Part shown: positions 1-8,353 of the stretch, piece after piece
How the letters are laid out: every line of letters begins with the position of its first letter
Numbering within the stretch: position 1 is the stretch's first letter
Source of the DNA: Nostoc commune NIES-4072
GTDB lineage: Bacteria; Cyanobacteriota; Cyanobacteriia; Cyanobacteriales; Nostocaceae
Length of the DNA: 64,000 nucleotides
NCBI RefSeq assembly: GCF_003113895.1
Contig: NZ_BDUD01000001.1
Span: 836,286-900,285 of the forward strand
Direction: 5' to 3'
Notes under the pieces: model-generated
The model's database searches: none
Told to the model about the DNA's origin: nothing
What the model saw: only the letters and a program-made list of their open reading frames with translations
Made by a program: the position numbers and the translations under genes

Positions 1-207
1 TTCACAAAAGCATTAGGTAAGTCCATCAACAGTTGCCTAATAGGAAACGTTGATAGACTTTGTTAACTTTGTTCAACAAAAGTATGCGGTAGGAATAAAC
101 GTAATGCTAAAATAACTGCGATAAGCAAAAAAACTCATGTCTTACAAAAAGGCAAACTAGACTGTTGGAGCAGGTTAGTTTGTTTAAGATTAAGACATTT
201 TACCTGA

Positions 208-235
208 GTAAAGACGCGGTTAATCGTGTCTTTAC
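208..235. terminator. Hairpin downstream of the first small peptide gene
   Basis: An 11-bp stem (GTAAAGACGCG at 208-218 against CGTGTCTTTAC at 225-235, one G-U wobble) closes a 6-base loop just past the stop of the minus-strand peptide gene at 252-494. It resembles the 24-bp palindrome at 25287-25310, so it belongs to a repeated hairpin family. There is no clear T-run on the minus strand. Terminator or mRNA-stabilising function is inferred. Confidence 0.45.
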
Positions 236-251
236 GTTTATTCTTTCCCTT

Positions 252-494
252 CTACTTAGGAATAGTAGCGGTGTTAGAAGCTATTACGCCTTTACTCAAA
301 ACAACAAGATTTAATTGTAAAATAGTGTTTATGTTCACTAAGGGACTAGGAAGAAGGGGAGGAGTGGGAGTGGGAGTGGGAGTAGGAGCAGGTTTTGTGT
401 TCTCTTCTTTTTTCTTGTCCTTATACCCATATCTACCACCAGACAAATTGGCTTCTTCGGTGGCGGTTAATGTAGCGAACAATATGCTTTCCAT
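252..494 (-). CDS. Double-glycine-leader peptide with Pro-Thr core, copy 1 (divergent)
   Basis: An 80-residue peptide, the most divergent of four tandem paralogs. The N-terminus follows the shared leader pattern M-E-S-x-L-F-x-T-L-T-x-T-E-E-x-x-L-S-G-G, ending in Gly-Gly at residues 19-20. The core begins with Arg/Tyr/Lys-rich residues, then a PAPTPTPT stretch, then a hydrophobic tail unlike the other three copies. There is no cysteine. A GG leader is the usual signal for cleavage and export by C39-peptidase ABC transporters, and the LFT..L...EE...GG form resembles cyanobacterial bacteriocin-like precursors. Function is inferred. The Gly/Val-rich plus-strand frame opposite is a shadow of the repeat. 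Confidence 0.65.
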   Translation of the reverse strand: MESILFATLTATEEANLSGGRYGYKDKKKEENTKPAPTPTPTPTPPLLPSPLVNINTILQLNLVVLSKGVIASNTATIPK

Positions 495-552
495 AATCTT
501 AGTTCTCGCTTGATTGTTGAATTTAAAACTGCGTCACTTTCAAGTAATGGAT

Positions 553-588
553 ATAAACGTAAAGAGTAGATTTTGTCTTTACGTTTAT
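553..588. repeat. Inter-gene hairpin, unit 1 of 3
   Basis: A perfect 12-bp inverted repeat (ATAAACGTAAAG and its complement) with a 12-base loop lies between successive minus-strand peptide genes. Copies recur at 916-951 and 1273-1308, giving repeat periods of 363 and 357 bp for the gene-plus-spacer unit. The position just after each stop codon suggests a terminator or RNA-processing signal; no strong T-run follows. Confidence 0.6.
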
Positions 589-602
589 TCTTTTGGTTCT
601 AT

Positions 603-857
603 TTAACCAATCTTAATGTTGTTAACAGCTTCTACGTACTTGCTGTCAGTAATAACATTGACTTGGGTAATACCAGTCAGGCTCACTGTAGGTCTGGGAG
701 CGGGGGTAGGAGCGGGGGTAGGAGCGGGGGTAGGAGCGGGTGTAGGAGCGGGGGTAGGAGCGGGTGTAGGAGCGGGTCTGTGCTTCCTGCTGTACCAACC
801 ACCAGACAAACTAGCTTCTTCGGTAACAGTTAATGTGGTGAACAATGTGCTTTCCAT
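603..857 (-). CDS. Double-glycine-leader peptide with (PAPT)n core, copy 2
   Basis: An 84-residue peptide. A 20-residue leader beginning MESTLFTTLT ends in LSGG. The core starts W-Y-S-R-K-H, followed by about six PAPT repeats and a C-terminal segment ending NNIKIG. No cysteine is present, which argues against lanthionine, disulfide or Cys-derived azoline chemistry. It is nearly identical to copy 3 except for the number of proline repeats. The start is fixed by the conserved leader; the upstream GAGAACTAAG offers only a weak ribosome-binding site. It is likely a secreted bacteriocin-like or signalling peptide processed after Gly-Gly; this is family-level inference. Confidence 0.72.
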   Translation of the reverse strand: MESTLFTTLTVTEEASLSGGWYSRKHRPAPTPAPTPAPTPAPTPAPTPAPTPAPRPTVSLTGITQVNVITDSKYVEAVNNIKIG

Positions 858-915
858 AATCTTAGTTCTCGCTTGATTGTTGAGGTTAAAACTACGTCAC
901 TTTCAAGTAATAGAT

Positions 916-951
916 ATAAACGTAAAGAGTAGATTTTGTCTTTACGTTTAT
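916..951. repeat. Inter-gene hairpin, unit 2 of 3
   Basis: The same 12-bp inverted repeat with 12-base loop as at 553-588, located after the stop codon of peptide copy 3. Confidence 0.6.
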
Positions 952-965
952 TCTTTTGGTTCTAT

Positions 966-1214
966 TTAACCAATCTTAATGTTGTTAACAGCTTCTACGT
1001 ACTTGCTGTCAGTAATAACATTGACTTGGGTAATACCAGTCAGGCTCACTGTAGGTCTGGGAGCGGGGGTAGGAGCGGGGGTAGGAGCGGGGGTAGGAGC
1101 GGGGGTAGGAGCGGGGGTAGGTCTGGGAGCGGGTCTGTGCTTCCTGCTGTACCAACCACCAGACAAACTAGCTTCTTCGGTAACGGTTAATGTGGTGAAC
1201 AATGTGCTTTCCAT
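966..1214 (-). CDS. Double-glycine-leader peptide with (PAPT)n core, copy 3
   Basis: An 82-residue peptide. Leader and first ten core residues are identical to copy 2 (MESTLFTTLT...LSGG, then WYSRKHRPAP), and the C-terminal 25-30 residues are also identical. It differs in having fewer PAPT units and an extra PRPT. The length difference is a multiple of 6 bp within a 12-bp DNA repeat, consistent with replication slippage that keeps frame. Same inferred role as copy 2. Confidence 0.72.
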   Translation of the reverse strand: MESTLFTTLTVTEEASLSGGWYSRKHRPAPRPTPAPTPAPTPAPTPAPTPAPRPTVSLTGITQVNVITDSKYVEAVNNIKIG

Positions 1215-1272
1215 AATCTTAGTTCTCGCTTGATTGTTGAATTTAAAACTGCGTCACTTTCAACTAATAGAT

Positions 1273-1308
1273 ATAAACGTAAAGAATAGATTTTGTCTTT
1301 ACGTTTAT
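1273..1308. repeat. Inter-gene hairpin, unit 3 of 3
   Basis: The same inverted repeat as at 553-588, with one base changed in the loop, located after the stop codon of peptide copy 4. Confidence 0.6.
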
Positions 1309-1322
1309 TCTTTTGGTTCTAC

Positions 1323-1577
1323 TTAACCAATACTAATGTTGTTAACAGCTACTGCGTCTTTGCTGTCAGTAATAACATTGACTTGAGTAATATTGCTCAG
1401 GCTCACTGTAGGTCTGGGAGCGGGGGTAGGAGCGGGGGTAGTGGGGGTAGTGGGGGCGGGAGTGGTGGGTGTGGTGGGTGTGGTGGGCCGAGGAGCGGGT
1501 CTGTGAATCCTGTACCAACCACCAGACAAACTAACTTCTTCGGTAACGGTTAATGTGGTGAACAATGTGCTTTCCAT
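1323..1577 (-). CDS. Double-glycine-leader peptide with PTTP core, copy 4
   Basis: An 84-residue peptide when started at the leader methionine (1577). A longer frame to 1643 exists, but its extra 22 residues are not shared by the paralogs. The leader ends in VSLSGG; the core starts WYRIHRPAP and has a PTTPTTPAPTT repeat rather than pure PAPT. The C-terminus (TVSLSNITQVNVITDSKD, then NNISIG) is a diverged version of copies 2 and 3. It is the promoter-proximal copy if the four genes are co-transcribed leftward. No Cys. Confidence 0.7.
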   Translation of the reverse strand: MESTLFTTLTVTEEVSLSGGWYRIHRPAPRPTTPTTPTTPAPTTPTTPAPTPAPRPTVSLSNITQVNVITDSKDAVAVNNISIG

Positions 1578-2532
1578 AATCTTAGTTCTCGCTTGATTGT
1601 TGAGATTAAAATTGCGTCGCTTCAAAGTAATAAATACAAACATTAAAAGAGTATATTTGATTACTTTTTTGTTCCGCTAAAAGTATTATACGACTCTTGG
1701 TCTAAAGGTCAAGCAATTATTTTTTTAAGAAATATATATTACACCTTTTCAAAAAACATACTACATAGTTCTTCTTTATACAAATTTAATTAAAAAATTT
1801 CAATTATCAAAAAATAGCAGATAGCGTCGATATTCATATTCATATAAATATGACGAACTAAAAGATGTCTTTTTTTCAAAAATACATAATTTAAACATAT
1901 CTAGTATTAATACTGAGAAAATAACGTAAATATAAGCAGTTAAAGATAAGCTTAGTAAAACTAGTATATTCTTTATACAACAAACATCTACGTAAGTAAG
2001 AAAAATCACAACTGGGTTTCTGCATTTTCGAATAAGCATATTTACATAAATGTACTTTGCACTAAATTTTTATATACAAAGCTGAAGTAAATTTATATAA
2101 ATTATTTTAATATAGAATAGCGTAAATTCACTTAATCTTTTATAAATAAAAAATAGGTTTAAAAAAGTTGTAGTTGTTATATCATTTTTTCGGAAATTAA
2201 TAAAGAAAAGATAAAATTTTACGATAAATATTATAAAGATTTGATGTTCCTACTAAGATGCCTAATTATTATTTAGAGTTAGCTGTATAAAAACCTTGTA
2301 TTTACATACTAACTATATACAGGTAAAGGACTTATCAGTAATAAAAGTAAAAGCTGTCGCTTTCGCCCTGAAAGGCAAAAACGCCAAAATTATGAGATTT
2401 TTGCCAAAAATGTTCTTGAAATAGAAGAGAACTTTTATTTTTAGTATCTCCTTAAATCTTGATCGTCACGCTAACGCTAAGTAGATTTTTTTTGCTAGAT
2501 TATTTACGGAACCAAAATGTTTTTTAGTATTC
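1578..2532. other. AT-rich gap without convincing genes
   Basis: This 0.95-kb stretch is markedly richer in A+T than its surroundings. The only longer open frame (1800-2039, minus) is low-complexity and lacks a ribosome-binding site. It must hold the promoters for the leftward peptide genes and the rightward HlyD gene, but I cannot identify them with confidence. Confidence 0.6.
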
Positions 2533-3867
2533 ATGCTCATAGACCCCCAACCAGACTTTCTCCGCCTAGTCCAAAACGACGAATATCTTCCCTCAGTCAG
2601 TATATGGACGAGGTTGGGAGGAATATTTTTAATTGGAAGTGTTGGCGCTGCCTTCAGCCTTGCCAGTGTATTTCAATACAACATCATAGTAAAAGCTGAT
2701 GCTACTGTCCGCCCAACTGGAGAAATCCGGTTAGTGCAAGCAGCATCTGAGGGAACGGTGACAAGCATCAAAGTGAAAGAAAATCAAGTTGTGAAAAAGG
2801 GAGATACGATCGCCCTCATCGACAACTCGCAATTGCAAACTAAAAAAAGCCAACTACTCGGAACTATCGAACAGAATCAGTTACAACGAGCGCAAATTGA
2901 TGCACAACTAAAAGCGTTAGAAAATCAAATGGCTGCTGAGTCTAATGCAATGAGGCAGGCAATCACATCTGCCAAAGCAGACTTGAGTCGCAACAAAAGA
3001 GATTATCAAGATAGACAAATCACTAGTCTGGCACAAGTAGAAGAAATAGAAGCTGGTGTTGAATTAGCTAAAGAGGAATTGAAGCGATATCAGCAGCTAG
3101 GAAATACAGGCGCGATCGCTGCTCTCCAAATTAAAGAAAAAGAACAAGCTTTTAAAGCTGCTACTGCTAGACTTGACAACGCTAAAGCTGCACTCAATCC
3201 TAGCAATGCTAATGTAGCGATCGCACAAGAACGTATTTCCCAAGAGTTGACCAAAGGTGAGTCTACTATTGCTCAATTGAACAAAGAGAAACAGGAACTC
3301 ATCAGGCGTCAAGTTGAAATCCAAAATCAAATTAGCAGCGCTCAACAAGAACTTAAACAAGTTTTTATGGAACTGCAAAAAACTGTAATTCGTACCTCTG
3401 AGAGCGGTACTATTCTCCAACTAGTATTAAGAAATACTGGACAAGTTGTCCGTGTTGGAGATGCGATCGCTCAAATTGCTCCCAACAATGCCCCTGTTGT
3501 AATCAAAGCTCGTGTTGCTTCCTCAGATATTAGTAAAGTCCAATTGTGTAAAGTCGCACAAGTCGCAAAATGTTTAGAGGGGCAAGTACAAATGCGGGTT
3601 TCTGCTTATCCGTATCCAGATTATGGCATCCTCAAAGGTGCTGTCAGAGGCATTAGTGCCGATGCCATTACATCTCAGGGTAACAGTACCATTCCAACTG
3701 CGCCTTACTATGAGGTGACAATTGAGCCAGAGAAACTTTATTTAAAAAAGAGCGATAAATCCTATCCTATTAAAGCAGGGATGGAAGTTACAGCTGAAAT
3801 CATTTCCAAAAAAGAAACCCTACTGACATTTATTCTGAGAAAAGCAAGACTGCTAACGGATGTGTAG
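2533..3867 (+). CDS. HlyD-family membrane fusion protein (type I secretion adaptor)
   Basis: A 444-residue periplasmic adaptor. One N-terminal membrane segment lies at about residues 28-48, followed by the first lipoyl-like half-motif (VRPTGEIRLVQAASEGTV), a long coiled-coil hairpin rich in Gln/Lys/Glu/Ala (about 90-275), the second lipoyl half (about 285-315) and a beta-barrel/C-terminal domain. This is the usual HlyD order and length. Such adaptors join an inner-membrane ABC exporter to an outer-membrane channel. No ABC transporter or TolC partner is adjacent here. Its position beside four double-glycine peptides suggests it exports them, which is inference. The start has no good ribosome-binding site, so the first residues are uncertain. 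Confidence 0.85.
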   Translation: MLIDPQPDFLRLVQNDEYLPSVSIWTRLGGIFLIGSVGAAFSLASVFQYNIIVKADATVRPTGEIRLVQAASEGTVTSIKVKENQVVKKGDTIALIDNSQLQTKKSQLLGTIEQNQLQRAQIDAQLKALENQMAAESNAMRQAITSAKADLSRNKRDYQDRQITSLAQVEEIEAGVELAKEELKRYQQLGNTGAIAALQIKEKEQAFKAATARLDNAKAALNPSNANVAIAQERISQELTKGESTIAQLNKEKQELIRRQVEIQNQISSAQQELKQVFMELQKTVIRTSESGTILQLVLRNTGQVVRVGDAIAQIAPNNAPVVIKARVASSDISKVQLCKVAQVAKCLEGQVQMRVSAYPYPDYGILKGAVRGISADAITSQGNSTIPTAPYYEVTIEPEKLYLKKSDKSYPIKAGMEVTAEIISKKETLLTFILRKARLLTDV

Positions 3868-3966
3868 ATTCCTTCCTGTATTCCACGCCATTGAGAAGCA
3901 CTATAATAATTCAAAATTCACACATTCGCCGAGCGTCTCCTAGAGAAGAAAGTTACATAAGGGAAT

Positions 3967-4530
3967 TTAAACCCCGACTGTAGCTTTCTTCTCGGACGGT
4001 AACTGAGCAAAGTCGGAGCCATCTAAACTTCGAGTTAATAATTTTTTAATATTATATTTTTCAGCGAAATTGACTAGCATATCTACCAAGGCTGTAAAAA
4101 TTTCAAAAATTTTATCAACTAAGGTAGTAGACGGAGGGTAGTTTTCCTCCTGCTTTCCTCGAAAAATGGGATTTACTTGAAAAGTTTGCTGATATAGTTC
4201 ATCAATTAGTTTTCTATAAATAAATTTTAAAGAGTCGCTGAAATTTAAAAATAAGTTAAAAGCTAAGTATTCTAAATATTTTAAAGACCATATCCAATTA
4301 TTCTCTTTTCCACTGTTTTGGTTGTTAAGAACATATTGAATTGGGTTGACTGTTGCTTCTAAGCAAAAAAATTTGTTTAAATCTCCATATCCCATGACAA
4401 AAAGTGCAAAACAAAGAGCAAAAGATAATCTTTGTGTAAAAGCATTGCTTTTATTTACTAAAAACTCAAAAAAGGCTAATTGAGCAAATTTGGCTGATTC
4501 TTTTTCAATTAATGCAAACACTTTTTTCAT
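3967..4530 (-). CDS. Unknown protein, 187 residues
   Basis: I do not recognise a family. The sequence begins MKKVFALIEKES and is rich in Phe, Leu, Asn and Lys, with amphipathic or hydrophobic helices but no clear signal peptide or classical membrane span. It is a single gene with an AT-rich composition similar to the spacer near 2 kb. The start follows no strong ribosome-binding site. It could be a lineage-specific protein. Confidence 0.5.
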   Translation of the reverse strand: MKKVFALIEKESAKFAQLAFFEFLVNKSNAFTQRLSFALCFALFVMGYGDLNKFFCLEATVNPIQYVLNNQNSGKENNWIWSLKYLEYLAFNLFLNFSDSLKFIYRKLIDELYQQTFQVNPIFRGKQEENYPPSTTLVDKIFEIFTALVDMLVNFAEKYNIKKLLTRSLDGSDFAQLPSEKKATVGV

Positions 4531-4716
4531 GATGAAAAAATCCTGCCTGGTAAGTGGCCAATAAGTCTCTATTGAGATATCAGTTGCCGCTTATGGTTTT
4601 ATGCAGAGTCAGCCAATTCTTTACAAAACTTTACAAACTACGTTACAGTTAGCCTTTTGTGCTTATGCGAGGAGGCGATCGTCTCTCGCCCCCAAATTTT
4701 TTTATGGGGTTCAAAA

Positions 4717-6417
4717 TTATTGACTTTTGACTTTTGACTTCCCCCTTTGCGTAGCGTCCTGTAGGGAAGGGGCTGATCCATTCCAAATTTGATTGAATTG
4801 ATCTGCCGACAACGACTGTAAAATACTAAGATTAAGTGGCGCTTTACTGATAAATGTGGCGTAGGAAGGCTGCAAATAGGAACGGTATTCAGGGCGGTTG
4901 AGGAGATGGGTTTGCAAAAAAGCTACGCTGAGAGCGTTGAGATAGGAATAAACAGGGGCACGATCAGGGCCTAGCAAGGCAGGTGGCACAGGTAAGACAC
5001 CATTTTCAGAAGTAGGTTCTGCGATCGCTGAAAAGTGGGTGGCGTTTTCGATCAAAGCTAGGTACTTATTAGAGTTAGAAAGCCAGGTAAAGGGGCGAAT
5101 CTGCTCAGATACGGGTGGGGCAAAAATATCTTGACTACCTCCTACCAGCATTACTGGAATTTTTATTTGACTCACTCCGGCCTCACCCAAAACTAAGCTG
5201 TCAATTGGATTAATGGCCATGATGACCTTGATACGATCATCTTTGAGTTGGTAATTTCTTAAGGGTAATTTATTTGCTTCACACTGCAACAAGAGCGATA
5301 AATTAAAGGATGAATTATTGCGATTACAGTTTCGCCTCAGTTGCTCAAAGTTAATATTTGCTCCTGCTAAAGCCAAAACAGTATAACCGCCAAAGGACTG
5401 ACCGATCGCGCCAACTTGCTGAAAATTGAGTTTTCCTTGGAGGGTGGGATCAGATTTGTCCAGACGTTCGAGTTCATTGAGGAGATATTTGATATCCAAA
5501 GGTCGATTGATAAATTCTGATGGATCTGGCGGCCCGGCCAAACCCGCAAAATATAGTTGAAAGCGTTCGGCATTACTACCAGGGTGTTCCAGTACAGCAA
5601 CAGCAAAACCATAGGATGCTAAATGTTCAGCCAGGTAGACAAAGGTAGAGCGATCTGAGGCGATGCCATGAGAAATTACAATCAGGGGAAAGGGAGGCGA
5701 AGCCAGTTCTTTAGTGCTTTGTGAATCGGCTTCCGGCAGATAGATATCTACCGGTAGACGGCGTGAGCGAGAAAAGTCATTTAGGTCAAAGGTCTTTTTC
5801 TGCCAACGGAATTTTCCTGGCGATCGCAAATCTGGCTGTTGTGAGAAATCAATTTTTGAATTGGCTGATTGAGCGATCGCTTCTTTTTGAAGAGAGGCAA
5901 CAACTTCATCCCTTTTTTTGAGCAATTGTGACAAGTCATCAACTATCTTTAACCCTCCAGTGAAATTCACTCGCACAGTATTGCTAGGAAATTTCCGCAA
6001 CAAATTCACAACCGTTAAACCTTCGCGATCGGCAGCAGCCAAAATCAAAGAGGCACGTATGGCATAGAACCCGTTCTGTCGAGACTCAGTGAGGAGTAAT
6101 TCTCCTAGCTGTTGCATCACTTGTTCGCCTATAGGTGAGTAGGTAACTTGAGATACAAGTGTAGGAGTGATATTGAACCTTTGCTGAAGCAGATCCCGCA
6201 GTTGAGAGAGTTGTTGAGGCGTAGCACGGCTAGCATAAAATGAAAAATCTTGATCGATTTTGCCAACTTTCGCAAAAGTTTCCAGCGAGTCTACAGACAA
6301 GGAGAATTCGCCGAAGGGAGGGTAATAAAAGCTAATACGTTCAGCTCCCAATCCAGGAGTTGCAGTCAAAAACGTAGATAGCAAACCTAAACCCAGGTAT
6401 CTCAGAAATTTTTTCAT
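4717..6417 (-). CDS. Exported alpha/beta hydrolase with N-terminal DUF1400-type domain
   Basis: A 566-residue protein. A signal peptide (residues 1-25, ending GLGA) is followed by a domain (about 26-150) of the type fused to cyanobacterial hydrolases (DUF1400: ISFYYPPFGEFSLSV start). The alpha/beta hydrolase domain (about 205-510) has the oxyanion segment VISHGIASDR, the nucleophile elbow GQSFGG (Ser341), a candidate acid in the GGSQDIF turn and the catalytic His in ENATHF. It resembles the platelet-activating-factor acetylhydrolase/dienelactone hydrolase group; the substrate is unknown. The C-terminal codons run into a GC-rich inverted repeat (4741-4773), so the tail is partly repeat-derived. 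Confidence 0.82.
   Translation of the reverse strand: MKKFLRYLGLGLLSTFLTATPGLGAERISFYYPPFGEFSLSVDSLETFAKVGKIDQDFSFYASRATPQQLSQLRDLLQQRFNITPTLVSQVTYSPIGEQVMQQLGELLLTESRQNGFYAIRASLILAAADREGLTVVNLLRKFPSNTVRVNFTGGLKIVDDLSQLLKKRDEVVASLQKEAIAQSANSKIDFSQQPDLRSPGKFRWQKKTFDLNDFSRSRRLPVDIYLPEADSQSTKELASPPFPLIVISHGIASDRSTFVYLAEHLASYGFAVAVLEHPGSNAERFQLYFAGLAGPPDPSEFINRPLDIKYLLNELERLDKSDPTLQGKLNFQQVGAIGQSFGGYTVLALAGANINFEQLRRNCNRNNSSFNLSLLLQCEANKLPLRNYQLKDDRIKVIMAINPIDSLVLGEAGVSQIKIPVMLVGGSQDIFAPPVSEQIRPFTWLSNSNKYLALIENATHFSAIAEPTSENGVLPVPPALLGPDRAPVYSYLNALSVAFLQTHLLNRPEYRSYLQPSYATFISKAPLNLSILQSLSADQFNQIWNGSAPSLQDATQRGKSKVKSQ
4741..4773. repeat. Inverted repeat inside the 3' end of the hydrolase gene
   Basis: CCCCCTTTGCGTAGCG and CTGTAGGGAAGGGG form an imperfect hairpin of a kind scattered in Nostoc spacers. 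It encodes residues near the hydrolase C-terminus (ATQRGKSK), so the repeat has been taken into the coding frame. Confidence 0.4.
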
Positions 6418-6707
6418 TAGAAAAACCCACTGTCTAACCCTGCTAGAGAAGTTTAAGCAGGGAGGAAAGCGGGGCGGGATCTATAACCGCTTTCCTGTTT
6501 ACTTGGTTTACATATATCAAACAGCTTACAAGCACAAGAAAGCAAGTATTTACAGTCCTAGTACTGCAATGGGGAAATCACGTATTCAAAAATCAAAGGT
6601 CAAAAGTATTATGGAATGGGGTTTTTAGGGATTTTAAATGGTTGCTCTATTTCCGCCGTGATCTACTAGTAGTCTGTCTCAAAATTTTTGAGAGGTTAGT
6701 GGTGTTA

Positions 6708-6740
6708 AGATCCCCGACTTCTTGAAGAAGTCGGGGATCT
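6708..6740. repeat. 33-bp perfect palindrome (AGATCCCCGACTTCTT family), copy 1
   Basis: A 16-bp stem with a single central base. The same stem recurs at 15787-15819, and a degenerate form is at 10597-10624. The surrounding gap (6418-7057) holds several other short palindromic or direct repeats (GGGGTCTAAATCCCC, GCGAATTGCG) and no gene that I can support. Confidence 0.75.
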
Positions 6741-7057
6741 AGTAGCCCCGCAAAATTAATGCGATGAACCACTAGTTTCCTATATACGCTTTAACGAACT
6801 TTGGGGGTTTAAGTCCCCAGCAAGATAGGCAGCACGTTTTGTGTCGGGGTCTAAATCCCCGTCACAAAACGTAATTGCGAATTGCGTTAGCGAGGAACGA
6901 GCGTCATTGCGAATTGCGAATTGGTTTAAATCGCCGACTTTCAAAGCGAGGTATATATCAAAAAACAATCATCAATGATCAATACATGAGTAGCATAATT
7001 TTTCAGCCAAACAGCATCAGTAGAGCGATAATAGATATAGAGATCAAAATATTTTAT

Positions 7058-7252
7058 ATGTCCTTCTCCTCGTGTCCCTGTTGTGTTGTCGTCCTCAATC
7101 AACAACAAGAGCAAAATATCTCTCACCAAAACCAGTGCCAGGATGTGCCAGTTAACCCCAGCAAGAGGATGGTTAAAAGTTGCACTGTAGTTGAAAATGG
7201 TCGGGTTGTCGTTAAACCTTTAGAAGCTCCTGTCAATCAGACTTTGGAGTAA
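7058..7252 (+). CDS. Small Cys/Gln-rich hypothetical protein, 64 residues
   Basis: A short frame starting MSFSSCPCCVVV with three early cysteines, then a Gln/Asn-rich middle and an ending APVNQTLE. A longer in-frame extension to 6875 runs through repeat sequence and is unlikely to be coding. It converges on the channel gene with 13 bases between stop codons. I do not recognise the family; expression is uncertain. Confidence 0.4.
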   Translation: MSFSSCPCCVVVLNQQQEQNISHQNQCQDVPVNPSKRMVKSCTVVENGRVVVKPLEAPVNQTLE

Positions 7253-7265
7253 CGTTGCAGGCATT

Positions 7266-8189
7266 TTAACTGTCTTCATCCAAAGGTAAAACATCGTGGA
7301 AGCGGTTGTAATCAATATAGCGATGTCCATCGGGTGTGTGATGGAAAATATCGACAAATTGACTATTCCACAAAATCTCATTAGCACCATAAGTATGACG
7401 GGCATGGACAACTTGTGCAACCGTTTCATCAATGCCATTCAAAGAGACGATCAGTATAGTATTTGTCTGGATTAACGATTCTGGTGTCATGCCATATAAA
7501 GGACTAAACTCATCAATGACATGCATCACTGACCAGCTTAACGTGAAGCTAGGTGTTTGGTTCCTCAGCAGTTTGAGGTCGTGGAACCGACGCATGAACT
7601 GCCCTTCTGAGGTTATCTCGTCGCGCATTAAGTAGACTCGCATCTGCGCCTCCAGAATTATATTGCGACGCTGATTAGCGCTGCGAAAGATTAGAGTCGG
7701 CATTGCATTATGAGGTGTAATTACAGCAACACGACTAAAAAGCACACGGGCTGTAGGTCGGGAGAATCGAGCAAAAGCTAGTCCCGTCATCACAGCAATT
7801 CCCACCAAACCGATCATTGCTTCAATGGTGACAATGATGTTGGCGTAAGTTGTTTTAGGATACAATGCCCCATAGCCGATGGATGCTAGGGTTTGCACGC
7901 TAAAGAAAAAGAGATCTGAAAAAGAGCCAGGTCGGGCGTTGGCAATACAATCTCCTCCTATCCAGTAAGCTAGGGCAAATAGAACATTAATAGTTATATA
8001 GAAAGTACAGATCAGGATGAGAAAGCCAGTCCAGGGAATCGTTAGCAGCAGATGGTAGGGATCGCGCCAGTAAGAATGCCATGCACCCATACCCATAATC
8101 TCAAATTTTCCATCTCGAACTTGAATCTGAATAGGTGGGATCAGACGCTGTTTTTTCTTCGGTGAAAGTCTCTTTAGTCGAAATTTCAT
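7266..8189 (-). CDS. KirBac-type inward-rectifier potassium channel homolog
   Basis: A 307-residue protein from the Met at 8189. A 16-residue longer frame exists, but the charged MKFRLKRL start fits the family better. A cytoplasmic N-terminus with an amphipathic slide helix (WRDPYHLLLTIPW) leads to TM1 (FLILICTFYITINVLFALAYW), a pore helix and a filter reading TLASIGYG, then TM2 (IIVTIEAMIGLVGIAVMTGLAFARF). The C-terminal half is the beta-rich inward-rectifier cytoplasmic domain (RPTARVLFS..., FRSANQRRN, WSVMHVIDE.SPL). SIGYG in place of TIGYG or TVGYG still predicts potassium conduction. It is an isolated gene. Confidence 0.88.
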   Translation of the reverse strand: MKFRLKRLSPKKKQRLIPPIQIQVRDGKFEIMGMGAWHSYWRDPYHLLLTIPWTGFLILICTFYITINVLFALAYWIGGDCIANARPGSFSDLFFFSVQTLASIGYGALYPKTTYANIIVTIEAMIGLVGIAVMTGLAFARFSRPTARVLFSRVAVITPHNAMPTLIFRSANQRRNIILEAQMRVYLMRDEITSEGQFMRRFHDLKLLRNQTPSFTLSWSVMHVIDEFSPLYGMTPESLIQTNTILIVSLNGIDETVAQVVHARHTYGANEILWNSQFVDIFHHTPDGHRYIDYNRFHDVLPLDEDS

Positions 8190-8353
8190 TGCAAGTAGCC
8201 AAAAAAACGGCAACTGCTTAGTATTTTGACATTCCACTTACCCACAAGGGAACGAAAATTTCAACTTTCTTTTCTTAAATCAGCAAAAAAAATAGGGTGT
8301 GCAATGCCCACCCTAACAATCAGCGAGAAACTAACTCATTTTTCAGGATTTGG

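Noticed and set aside
226..1553. Gly/Ala/Val-rich and Gly/Arg/Ser-rich plus-strand frames opposite the peptide genes
   Set aside because: They are the complement of the proline-codon repeats. Their ends differ between units, while the minus-strand frames share a conserved leader, start and tail.
1800..2039. 79-residue minus-strand open frame
   Set aside because: AT-rich low-complexity sequence with no ribosome-binding site, no recognisable motif and no neighbouring support.
6418..7057. Structured RNA or gene in the repeat-rich gap
   Set aside because: The hairpins belong to dispersed repeats also found elsewhere in the window; no tRNA, riboswitch or conserved frame was seen.
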